Assembly: GCA_022840285.1 (NCBI GenBank)
Contig: JALHIE010000008.1
Span: forward strand, 46,621-80,436
Length of the DNA stretch: 33,816 nt
Direction: 5' to 3'
Source: Porphyromonadaceae bacterium
GTDB lineage: Bacteria > Bacteroidota > Bacteroidia > Bacteroidales > Dysgonomonadaceae
The position numbers and the translations under genes are program-made. Shown piece by piece: positions 1 through 7,875 of this stretch (position 1 is its first letter; each line of letters starts with the position of its first letter). Below the pieces are notes generated by a model. The model was not told the origin of the DNA, did not search any database, and saw only the letters and a program-made list of their open reading frames with translations.

Positions 1-1733
1 GTTTTCCCTTCCGAAAGACCCGCCAGGATTTGTTGAGCCATCATGGTTTCCTCGGTGCCGGGATGTTTTTGAATGAGCTCGCTTAAAGCAATATTCAACT
101 GTTCCGGATTACTCGATTGTGCCAACGACAAAGCGTTCAGCAACATAAATTTCGGCATCAGGTGTCCGTTGAAGAACAGCTTTTGTGCCCGCTTGAAATT
201 TCCCTGAACCGTTTCCACCTGGCCTTGCCGGTATGCCCGATACGTCTGTTGGTAAAGCGAATCCTGAACCCGGGCGTAGTTGCGCACGACATGTTCGTAA
301 TCCGGATCACACATGGCCGATGCATATTCACTTCCGGGAAATTCCGAAACTATTTTGTCCCTGAAACGATGAGACATCGTCCGGTTTCCTGCTTTCAGGT
401 AAATCAGGTAGAGCCGGTAATAAACCTCTTTTCGCCGAACACTTTCCGGCAAGTGGCGGTTGTAAGCTTCAACAGCGAATTCAAAATCCCCCAGTCGGTC
501 TTTCGCAATATTTCCAATACGAAACAGCGTTTCTTCGATAATTTTATCAGACGCATCCGTAGAAGCAGCCAATTGCTGCAAGCTGTCCTGCTCTGCAAGC
601 GACACCATATGTGGAACCAACTCGCCCAGCACATCCACCCTGAGCTCGACCCGCGAATAATTCCCGTTACTCCGGGGCAATGCACTCAACGCTTCGGAAT
701 ACCGCGACTCCGCTTTTAGAAACTCTTTGCGATCGAAGTAAATATCGCCCAGTGCCACTTGCACCAACGCTTTTTCAACGCCCTTTTCCGGGCTTTTCCT
801 TTCTGCAAGCAAGTAATTTTCAATGGCTTTTTCGACATTGTTTTGCGTTAGATAAACGGCACCGATAGCCGCGTAAATCCGGTCGAGATAAACACTGTTT
901 TTCCTGCTTTTAGCCATCTTTTGCAACTCGCCGATGATCTCTCCATCCCCTTTGGCTACTTGTGCCTGTGCCATCAGGGCGCTAAATACTTCTTCGTAAG
1001 GAGTGCTTAACTTCTTTATTTGTTCAAAAGCGTTGTACGCTTTTTCACGTTCACCCAGGTAGGAGTATACCTGTCCGACCAGAAACTGCAGACGTCTTTT
1101 TTGAATTCTGTTATTTTCGTTCCGTACGGTTTGGGTAAGAAACGGAAGGGCATCGCGGTATTTTTTTTGGCGAAGCAATAGAAAAGCATAAAACTCGGTG
1201 AATTTATCGTACAGTTTTTGGGGTAATTTTCGCACCTGCAGTGTGGATGCGAGGCTTTCCGCATCCGAGAACCAGCCCATTTCGGCATAAGCTCGCATCA
1301 TCCAGATCTGCGCTTCGGAAACCACATCCCGTATGAGACAGCACGGAAACCGCTTCGGTATAATCTTTGTTCTGCACGTGCGCTTTTCCCATCAGGATCC
1401 ATGCTCGGTCGATGAACGGGTTGAACTCGTTTTGTCGAAGCCAGTCGCGGTATTCCTGTGTGTTGGGCTGAACGGGGTCGCGACGAGGTTTTGCCGTGAT
1501 CGAATGCTCCTGGATAGCTGTCGTCATTTTTTCGACAACTCCGTCGAAAGGGCCCCCCGGTTGCTTAACCACAGTATCATTGGGATCAGCACTATTGGGA
1601 TACATGGGTAACCATGTCTGATAATTATCAATGTGACTTTCTTGGTGGAACATCCGGTACACAGGAGAACGATAAACATTCCTGCTGCAATATGTTTTAA
1701 ATATGCGTGCATATGGAGAATAGGGAATAACAT
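1..1733 (-). pseudogene. SprE/PorW-like TPR lipoprotein, broken by internal deletions and cut by the window start
   Basis: The coding sequence is open on the minus strand but lies in three pieces. The first piece starts with ATG at 1733 and encodes a lipoprotein signal ending LLCTGCSTKK. The frame then changes near 1645 to a piece containing NEFNPFIDRAWILMGKA. It changes again near 1325-1335 to a long piece that stays open to base 1, with TPR-like helices and a late LMPKFMLLNALSLAQ segment. These motifs match the SprE/PorW family of Bacteroidota, outer-membrane-associated TPR lipoproteins linked to gliding and type IX secretion. From memory of the family, about 35 residues are missing after CSTKK and about 8 between VLSH and VVSEAQIW. 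A central segment near 540-600 may also be shortened in frame. The start lies one base after the stop of the preceding kinase gene. Whether this is decay or an assembly error cannot be told here. Confidence 0.7.
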
Positions 1734-1734
1734 T

Positions 1735-2520
1735 TTACACCCATGCCCCTGCCTGAGAACACACATAGGCAGCTCTGTCAACGGCAGACTGATGGGCTTC
1801 CTCAACTGATTTCCCATGAAGAACGGTTGATATAAACGTACCGGTAAACGAATCGCCAGCCCCTACGGTATCTACCGCGTTTACTACCGGTGTCTTTATG
1901 TATGATAGGCCTTCTGGCGTGTAATGACAAACCTCTTCATCTGTAAATGGCTGTTTTTTAAACAACTTTTTCAATAAAATCAGTTCTTCATCGTTCATTT
2001 TAAACACATTAGAACTTCTCAACGAATCCGTAATGACCTTCTCCGAATAATAATGCTGGCGGATGTTAATATCAAGAATGCGGTAAGAATCTACAGGGAC
2101 GCAGGAAAGCAATGCTTGTATGGTGTTGCGAGATACTTCCGACCGCTGGGCCAATGTCCCGAAACACACGGCGTCGGCACGTTTGGCCAATTGTTTCATC
2201 GCTTCGGTGAGAGGAATATAATCCCATGCGACACCTTCGTTGATCGTATAGGCAGGGATACCCTCGTTGAGTTCAACCCCTACAGTTCCTGTCGGATAGT
2301 CAACCCTTTCAATGACAGGGTTGATATTAACCTTATCGATTTCCTGTATGATTTCATCACCCAGCGCATCCTTTCCCACCGCGCTGACCGCATAACCTGC
2401 CGCACCCAGGCGGGAAGCGTGGTACGCAAAGTTTACGGGTGCGCCCCCTACTTTCTTTCCTGTGGGAAGCATGTCCCACAAGAGCTCTCCTATACCGATA
2501 ATAATGGGTTTATTAATCAT
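1735..2520 (-). CDS. PfkB-family carbohydrate kinase (fructokinase-like), internally shortened
   Basis: This is a ribokinase-fold sugar kinase that would transfer phosphate from ATP to a sugar, probably fructose or a similar hexose. The N-terminal GELLWDMLP and GGAPVNFAYHASRLG motifs form the sugar site, and DTVGAGDSFTG (residues 217-227) carries the catalytic Asp223. The protein has 261 residues, against roughly 290-300 in relatives. The shortfall sits at one place: DEEVCH (residues 194-199) runs directly into YTPEGLSYIKTP. Relatives have about 20-25 residues there, including a beta strand with an ILT.G turn beside the ATP site. The gap keeps the frame, but activity is doubtful. The ATG at 2518-2520 overlaps the end of the upstream NuoB-like gene by eight bases, so the two are probably translationally coupled. 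Confidence 0.8.
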   Translation of the reverse strand: MINKPIIIGIGELLWDMLPTGKKVGGAPVNFAYHASRLGAAGYAVSAVGKDALGDEIIQEIDKVNINPVIERVDYPTGTVGVELNEGIPAYTINEGVAWDYIPLTEAMKQLAKRADAVCFGTLAQRSEVSRNTIQALLSCVPVDSYRILDINIRQHYYSEKVITDSLRSSNVFKMNDEELILLKKLFKKQPFTDEEVCHYTPEGLSYIKTPVVNAVDTVGAGDSFTGTFISTVLHGKSVEEAHQSAVDRAAYVCSQAGAWV

Positions 2521-3286
2521 ATTTTCTGTTTGTCAAGTTATTCTTCTTCAACATATCCAGGACACCGTTAATAAACGTCAGCGGATGGGCTGGATTGCCG
2601 GGCACGTAAAGATCGACAGGATATTTTGTCAAAAATTCCCTGTCAAGAGCCGGGCTACCGGCAAAAATCCCTCCACTAATGGCATCAGTACCCACAAGAA
2701 TAATGATCTTTGGGTCAGGAACAGCGTTATAACAAATTTCCAGTGGCCCGGCCATGTTTGCAGTAATTGGCCCGGTAATCACCACTCCGTCGGCATGACG
2801 GGGTGATGCAACAAAGTCAATACCAAACCGGCTCATATCAAACTGCACATTATTGCACGCATTCAACTCCAACTCACAACTATTGTCACCCCCCGCAGAC
2901 ACCTGCCTCAGCTTTAACGAGCGGCCAAATAAGGAGCGCACCTCTTTTCTGACTTTTGCAGGCTCAACCGCAATACCCTTATCGTTCCCTTCTTTAACAA
3001 CCAAGTGTTCTCTAACGTTTGCAGACAGCTTATAGTCACTGGTGAAAGATATCTTTTCGGGAAACCTGAAAGCACATTCGCCACAAAAAGTACATTTACC
3101 CAAGTCAATACAAACCGGATTTCCGGTAATCGCTCCGGTAGGACACAACTCTACCAGGGCAGCCTCATCAACCACAGATCTTGTTATAACTGGCCTTCCC
3201 CTGAATATCCCGGGTAATTTAGCATTCGTAACGTCGGGAATATACTGCTTTCCCTGATGCCACCATATTTTTATATTTTCAAACAT
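2513..3286 (-). CDS. Ehr complex small subunit: ferredoxin domain fused to a NuoB/HyfI-like domain
   Basis: The 257-residue protein combines a short 4Fe-4S ferredoxin-like region (residues 45-76) with a NuoB/HyfI/HycG-like domain (about 125-245). In the ferredoxin part Cys65, Cys68 and Cys71 plus Cys48 (LCPTGAI) could hold one cluster. The second cluster is lost, since CAFRFP has Phe75 where a cysteine would be. In the NuoB-like part the four ligands of the proximal cluster are expected in CxxC, GxC and VPGC motifs. The sequence instead has DNSC (Asp134, Cys137), GTD (Asp201) and VPGN (Asn231), so three of four are replaced. The fold motifs SPRHADGVVITGP and ISGGIF remain. This is the last gene of the six-gene complex module and overlaps the kinase gene downstream. 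A hydrogenase role is unlikely, and the electron path is unknown. Confidence 0.85.
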   Translation of the reverse strand: MFENIKIWWHQGKQYIPDVTNAKLPGIFRGRPVITRSVVDEAALVELCPTGAITGNPVCIDLGKCTFCGECAFRFPEKISFTSDYKLSANVREHLVVKEGNDKGIAVEPAKVRKEVRSLFGRSLKLRQVSAGGDNSCELELNACNNVQFDMSRFGIDFVASPRHADGVVITGPITANMAGPLEICYNAVPDPKIIILVGTDAISGGIFAGSPALDREFLTKYPVDLYVPGNPAHPLTFINGVLDMLKKNNLTNRKYD

Positions 3287-3302
3287 AATTTACCGGTTTA
3301 TC

Positions 3303-4871
3303 TTACAGATCATGTCCGCAATACGACAAATTGAAGCTCTTATTACAAATCGGAAAATCCGATATCCCATTATTCCTGACAGCCTGGGCCAGTGCCATCC
3401 AGTTGTGAAAAGAAGGGTCCTTAATCTTATACAGCCCAAGGCGCCCCTCATTATCCGTAATGGCACAGTGACAAATTTCGCCCCGCCACCCCTCAACCAG
3501 CGAAAGGATGAACATATTCCTTTGCGGGTTCAACTTAACACCGGCTGCCTCTGTGAACTCGGGGATATCAGCTATCATCTTTCTGATATAGCCGATTGAC
3601 TGGTGTATCTCGTCTCTTCTGAGCCTGACACGGGCATAAACATCACCGTGATGTTTAATTACCGGTTCGTGGGTAAATTCCTCTCCAAACAGGTTAAAAG
3701 GGTGCGAGGAACGGATGTCTCTGTTCAAACCACTCATTCGTGCAGCCATGCCCACAGTCCCGATCTCAAGAACCTGTCCATAAGTTACAACTCCTGTTTT
3801 CTCGAGACGTGACAAGGCTGATGGCAGTTTAAAGAATTTACTCGTCATCTCATTAAAGTCCAGCTCAAATTCATCCAGTATTGAAGCTAATCTCGCACCC
3901 AATTTCCCGGAAAACGGAAAATTTGTCCTCCCAGCGCGTATCAATCCTTTTGCTAAACGATTGCCTCCCCACTCCTGCAGAAAATTAACAATTGGTGTGC
4001 GCAGTCTGCCGTATACGGAGTTCCCGAGCTGGTAACCGATATCAGCACAAACAGCGGACATGTCACCGGTATGAATAGCAATCCGCTCCAATTCCAATGC
4101 GAGCGTTCTCGAGAAATGAAGCGAGCGGCCGGGTTTATAACCACACAAACTCTCCCATAAATTCACAAACGCAACAGTGTGGCCGACTGTGGTATCACCG
4201 GCAATATTCTCTGCCAGGGTGGTCAGTTCAGCCAATTTCTTTTTTTGCAGGAACAGTTGTTCTATCCCCCTGTGCTGGTATCCAAGCTGGATTTCAAGAT
4301 GCATAATCTGTTCACCGTTGCATATAAAGCGAAAATGCCCGGGTTCAATGATACCCGCATGTATCGGCCCGACCCCTACCTCATGAAGCTCATGGCTGTC
4401 TGCGCCAAAGAAGGGGTAGTTCTCAATTGTTTCAGCCTTATCTGCTCTATCGTGTGAATACCTGACCGGTTTGAGCCACGGATGATTGTTGTATTGAATC
4501 CGGAAGATTTCATGCATCTCCCTCTCATACTTCTCGAAGTTATGATTTCTGGCCGTGAACGACTCATAAACAACTTCAGGATCAACCGTAGCTGATGACA
4601 CATAAATCTGATGTGTCTTGTCGTCAGCGATACAACATATCAGCTTAACATTTTCGCCGTATTCTTTTCTGTTTTTATTTTCATCATACAGATCTTCAAC
4701 GGGCTCTCCAGATGAATAAGCTTCCGTCCAGAAACCAAAATAATTCACGCAATGTCTTTCAGGAGAACCAGTCAACATACCGACATTGCTTTCCAAGAAC
4801 TCCCCATAAGGAAGTTCCGGAATAGAATCAAGGCTAATAGCCTGATTGTTGGATATGGAAATATATTTCAT
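3303..4871 (-). CDS. Ehr complex large subunit (HyfG/NuoCD-like, lacking NiFe ligands)
   Basis: This 522-residue protein has an N-terminal NuoC-like part (about 1-150) and a NuoD/HyfG-like part. The family signature LHEVGVGPIHAGIIEPGHFR (residues 162-181) and the LEIQLGYQHRGIE segment (192-204) are clear. Nickel-iron hydrogenases of group 4 have a CxxC pair after the latter segment and a second pair near the C-terminus. Here the first is replaced by ENIAGDTTVGHT (221-232) and contains no cysteine. The C-terminus reads ICNKSFNLSYCGHDL, with Cys509 and Cys518 nine residues apart rather than in CxxC. A NiFe centre is therefore not expected. These features match the hydrogenase-related (Ehr) complexes known from other bacteria. 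The 16-base gap to the small-subunit gene indicates one transcript. Confidence 0.88.
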   Translation of the reverse strand: MKYISISNNQAISLDSIPELPYGEFLESNVGMLTGSPERHCVNYFGFWTEAYSSGEPVEDLYDENKNRKEYGENVKLICCIADDKTHQIYVSSATVDPEVVYESFTARNHNFEKYEREMHEIFRIQYNNHPWLKPVRYSHDRADKAETIENYPFFGADSHELHEVGVGPIHAGIIEPGHFRFICNGEQIMHLEIQLGYQHRGIEQLFLQKKKLAELTTLAENIAGDTTVGHTVAFVNLWESLCGYKPGRSLHFSRTLALELERIAIHTGDMSAVCADIGYQLGNSVYGRLRTPIVNFLQEWGGNRLAKGLIRAGRTNFPFSGKLGARLASILDEFELDFNEMTSKFFKLPSALSRLEKTGVVTYGQVLEIGTVGMAARMSGLNRDIRSSHPFNLFGEEFTHEPVIKHHGDVYARVRLRRDEIHQSIGYIRKMIADIPEFTEAAGVKLNPQRNMFILSLVEGWRGEICHCAITDNEGRLGLYKIKDPSFHNWMALAQAVRNNGISDFPICNKSFNLSYCGHDL

Positions 4872-4897
4872 AATTTTATATTCAGCTATCTGTTCAT

Positions 4898-6322
4898 TTA
4901 CTGTACTAGTTTTACCGATTCCTGAATTAAAGCAACAAATTCTGCCGGAGGATTATAGGCCAGATAAACCGACAGCGCTAACAAAACAAACTGCGGTAAA
5001 GACTCCCATGGGCTGATGTAAGGCAACTTGTCCTCGTTAATTTGTCCAGCAGGAGTAAATAAAAGTTTAAATATATTTACACCAAAACCCCAGATTATCA
5101 ATGTAAGGAGTAGCAGTATAACAACCAATAAAACCACATAATGCGATTGAAACAGTGACTGAAAAATCATGAATTCGCTAACAAACAGCGCTGACGGAGG
5201 CATTGCAGTAGCGGAAAGGAATCCTAAAAGTACTACAAATGCTCCGGTTTTATAATACCTGAAATAATTTCCCAAATCATAAACACTCTTGCTTTGGTAA
5301 ATGGTGTATATCTGGTTAAACTGAAAAAACAGTGTAGGTTTAATAAAAGTATGCAATATAATATGTAAAATGGCAGCGTACACGCCTACCCCTCCTGCTG
5401 CCAGTCCCAGCACAACCAATCCCATGTGTTCAATACCGGAATAAGCAAATAAACGCTTTATATTTTTTATTCGGGTCATGTAAACAGCTGCCACAAAAAC
5501 CGAAAGCAAGCCTACAATAATGATAACAGAATTTGCCCATCCTTTCAACGGGGTATGGGCTACTATAGCATAAACGCGATATATGCCAACAAAGCCAACA
5601 TTCATCAATACACTTGCCAACAAAGCCCCTGCAGGCGCCGGAGCTTTGTCTTTTGCATCAATGCCTGCCGTGTACATAGGCACAAGCCCCATCTTTGCTG
5701 TAAATCCCGTGAAGATAAAGAGGAATGCAAGCTTAAGCCAGAACACATTCAGGTTGTGATGATTCTCATACAGTACTTTAAATGACATCTCCCCAACACC
5801 TGCCGATTTGAGGGACAAACTCAAAAACAAAATACCAATATAGATAAATGTGATACTGATGGCGCAAAGGAATACATATTTCCATACTCCCTCAAGCGCA
5901 CGCATACTCCGGTTATGATAAATCAGCACCGAAGCGCTCAGCGTAGTAATTTCCACAAATATCCAGGTAACAGCAATGTGGTTTGATAGATATGCCATGC
6001 AACATGATGTAATCAGCATCACCATGGCAGCAAAGAATAGCCCTCTTGCATGAGGAGCATCATTACGGGTTGCTATAAAACGATATCCATAATAAAAAGC
6101 CGGGATGCTGACAATAGTCATAGCTATCAGCATTAATAGACCCAACGAATCAGAAGTAAAATAAACCAATTGGGTTATTCCCTGATTAATATACTCGTAG
6201 ACTGTTGTCGTTATAAGTAATGTCAGATAACCAACAACCAATAAATAATTGACTACTGCATTCCTGTTAAGGATTAAACCGATACTTACCAATACAGCTC
6301 CGGATAAAAAAATACCTGTCAT
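4898..6322 (-). CDS. Ehr complex antiporter-like membrane subunit (HyfF-like)
   Basis: A 474-residue, strongly hydrophobic protein of the complex-I/Mrp antiporter-like family, with roughly 13-14 membrane segments by eye. Recognisable parts are WIFVEITTLS, with the conserved membrane glutamate Glu124, then the GFTAKMGLVPMYTAGIDAKD and APAPAGALLASVLMNVG region, and FAYSGIEHMGLVVLGLA followed by LHTFIKPTLFF. The lysine usual in ion-pumping antiporter subunits at the seventh helix is Asn here (SVLMNVG), as I recall for some HyfF proteins, so its pumping ability is uncertain. It sits between the HyfE-like and HyfG-like genes with gaps of 5 and 26 bases. It should form part of the membrane arm that moves protons or sodium. 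Confidence 0.85.
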   Translation of the reverse strand: MTGIFLSGAVLVSIGLILNRNAVVNYLLVVGYLTLLITTTVYEYINQGITQLVYFTSDSLGLLMLIAMTIVSIPAFYYGYRFIATRNDAPHARGLFFAAMVMLITSCCMAYLSNHIAVTWIFVEITTLSASVLIYHNRSMRALEGVWKYVFLCAISITFIYIGILFLSLSLKSAGVGEMSFKVLYENHHNLNVFWLKLAFLFIFTGFTAKMGLVPMYTAGIDAKDKAPAPAGALLASVLMNVGFVGIYRVYAIVAHTPLKGWANSVIIIVGLLSVFVAAVYMTRIKNIKRLFAYSGIEHMGLVVLGLAAGGVGVYAAILHIILHTFIKPTLFFQFNQIYTIYQSKSVYDLGNYFRYYKTGAFVVLLGFLSATAMPPSALFVSEFMIFQSLFQSHYVVLLVVILLLLTLIIWGFGVNIFKLLFTPAGQINEDKLPYISPWESLPQFVLLALSVYLAYNPPAEFVALIQESVKLVQ

Positions 6323-6327
6323 TGTTT

Positions 6328-6963
6328 TTAATCTTTTAAGTTAGTCAACAGGTTTACATCCGGATCACGGATTACGTCTCCAATTTTATTGAAGAAAACT
6401 CCCAGTATAAGCACACTTGCAAAAATATCAAGCATAATTCCAAGATTTAGCAACATAGGCATCTCATTTCCAATAGCCAGAGAAAGAACAAAAACCCCGT
6501 TTTCAATAACAAGGTATCCTACAACATGTGAGATAATCTTTTTCCTGGAGACAACTAAATACAGACCCGTGAATAGGGTTGACAATGCCACAACAAAGAA
6601 TGTTTTATCAAGATTCTTATCCTCTATTGAACCCGAGAGAATAATTGTTGATACAATAATCAGCGTAACAATAATTAATGACACAAAATTAGGAAGATAG
6701 GGTTCTGTTACGCGGGTAATTTTATTACGCTTAATCAGGTAATTCATAAACCAGGGTACGGCAATGGCTTTAAAAACAATGGTTTCAAGCAGAACCAACA
6801 GAAGGTTTAAGGTACTTACATCGGTAAGAGTCAGGTAAGTAGTTCCAAAAAGGATCAAACCCTGCAAAACCAGTATATACAGATAGGTCTGTAACCGATC
6901 AGCAATACTCATGTAGAGCAGTGTCATGGCCAATGCAATTAATAATATATCTGTCATAATCAA
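6328..6963 (-). CDS. Ehr complex membrane subunit (HyfE/NuoK-like)
   Basis: This 211-residue membrane protein has six or seven hydrophobic helices. The segment GYLVIENGVFVLSLAIG, with a glutamate inside a helix, followed by NLGIMLDIFASVLILGVFF, is the typical core of HyfE and resembles the NuoK subunit of complex I. The N-terminal half (LETIVFKAIAVPWFMNYLI) is also usual for HyfE. In complex I the equivalent subunit links the hydrophilic arm to the antiporter modules. It is flanked by the HyfC-like gene (5-base gap) and the HyfF-like gene (5-base gap). No break or unusual feature is seen. Confidence 0.85.
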   Translation of the reverse strand: MIMTDILLIALAMTLLYMSIADRLQTYLYILVLQGLILFGTTYLTLTDVSTLNLLLVLLETIVFKAIAVPWFMNYLIKRNKITRVTEPYLPNFVSLIIVTLIIVSTIILSGSIEDKNLDKTFFVVALSTLFTGLYLVVSRKKIISHVVGYLVIENGVFVLSLAIGNEMPMLLNLGIMLDIFASVLILGVFFNKIGDVIRDPDVNLLTNLKD

Positions 6964-6968
6964 TCGGT

Positions 6969-7874
6969 TTACATAAATTTACCAAGGATCAGCAATACCC
7001 CGAAAAATATCAATAAGGATAATGAGGTCAGTATAAAAATAAATTCAGGATTATGGCTCATCCTATATCGTGCAATAAAAGATTCAATAACACCCACTGT
7101 CACGGCGAAACAAAACTGAATCAGCATAAATAATGGAATAGAAAGAATCAATGGCAAGGCTCCAATAAAGAAATTTGAGATAATGGCACCATACATAGCA
7201 AATTTTAAATTAGTAGTAAAAGTAATTACGCCCAGGTCAAATCCGCTATTATCAAGCACCATCACCTCATGTATCATCGTCAGCTCCAGGTGAGTCTTAG
7301 GGTCATCAAAAGGCATTCTGCTATTTTCAATCATAGCAATCATTACCAGCACAAATGTGGCCAATCCCCCTAACATATAAGAGATATATGAACCAAAATC
7401 AAGTGCATTAAAGATGCTACTGAATGATGTATGGCCTGTAAATAAAGCAAAAGAACCCATTAATATAAAGAACGCAGGCTCCGCAAGCATGGCGAACAGT
7501 GCTTCACGGCTTGCCCCCATTCCTTCAAAGCTACTTCCCGTATCAAGAGCCGAAACTATGATCAGAAATTTACCTAACGCCAACAGATAAGCGAACATCA
7601 CAAAGTCACCGCTAAAAGAAATAACACCCGGATGAACACCATGCGGCAGCATTAATATAGCCATCAATACAGAGGCCAAGTAAACAGTTGGAGCGATCTG
7701 AAATATAAAGCTGGTTGTTTTGCTATAGACACTTCCCTTTTTCAATAGTCTAATTATATCTTTCATATTCTGCATAATACCCGGGCCCTTGCGTCCTGAA
7801 GCTATGCTCTTTGTTCGGGTTACTATCCCAACAAAAAAGATACTGGCGAATATGATTAAAATGACACTTACCAT
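6969..7874 (-). CDS. Ehr complex membrane anchor subunit (HyfC/HycD/NuoH-like)
   Basis: This 301-residue protein is the membrane anchor that contacts the hydrophilic subunits, related to NuoH and to HycD/HyfC. The motif IASGRKGPGIMQ after the first helix, GASREALFAMLAEPAFF in the middle and ENSRMPFDDPKTHLELTMIH near residues 187-206 are the conserved loop motifs that form the quinone-like cavity and proton-coupling path in complex I. All look intact. About eight membrane helices can be seen. It starts one base after the stop of the HyfB-like gene, so the two are translated from one transcript. Retention of these acidic loop residues suggests that ion coupling survives even though the catalytic centre of the large subunit does not. 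Confidence 0.88.
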   Translation of the reverse strand: MVSVILIIFASIFFVGIVTRTKSIASGRKGPGIMQNMKDIIRLLKKGSVYSKTTSFIFQIAPTVYLASVLMAILMLPHGVHPGVISFSGDFVMFAYLLALGKFLIIVSALDTGSSFEGMGASREALFAMLAEPAFFILMGSFALFTGHTSFSSIFNALDFGSYISYMLGGLATFVLVMIAMIENSRMPFDDPKTHLELTMIHEVMVLDNSGFDLGVITFTTNLKFAMYGAIISNFFIGALPLILSIPLFMLIQFCFAVTVGVIESFIARYRMSHNPEFIFILTSLSLLIFFGVLLILGKFM

Positions 7875-7875
7875 C

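Noticed and set aside
117..719. Plus-strand open frame of 200 codons
   Set aside because: It lies opposite the open TPR-family frame on the minus strand, which has recognisable motifs, and the plus-strand product resembles nothing.
3303..4871. Reading the complex as a true hydrogenase-4 or formate hydrogenlyase
   Set aside because: The NiFe cysteine pairs are absent, and no formate dehydrogenase or hydrogenase maturation genes are nearby.
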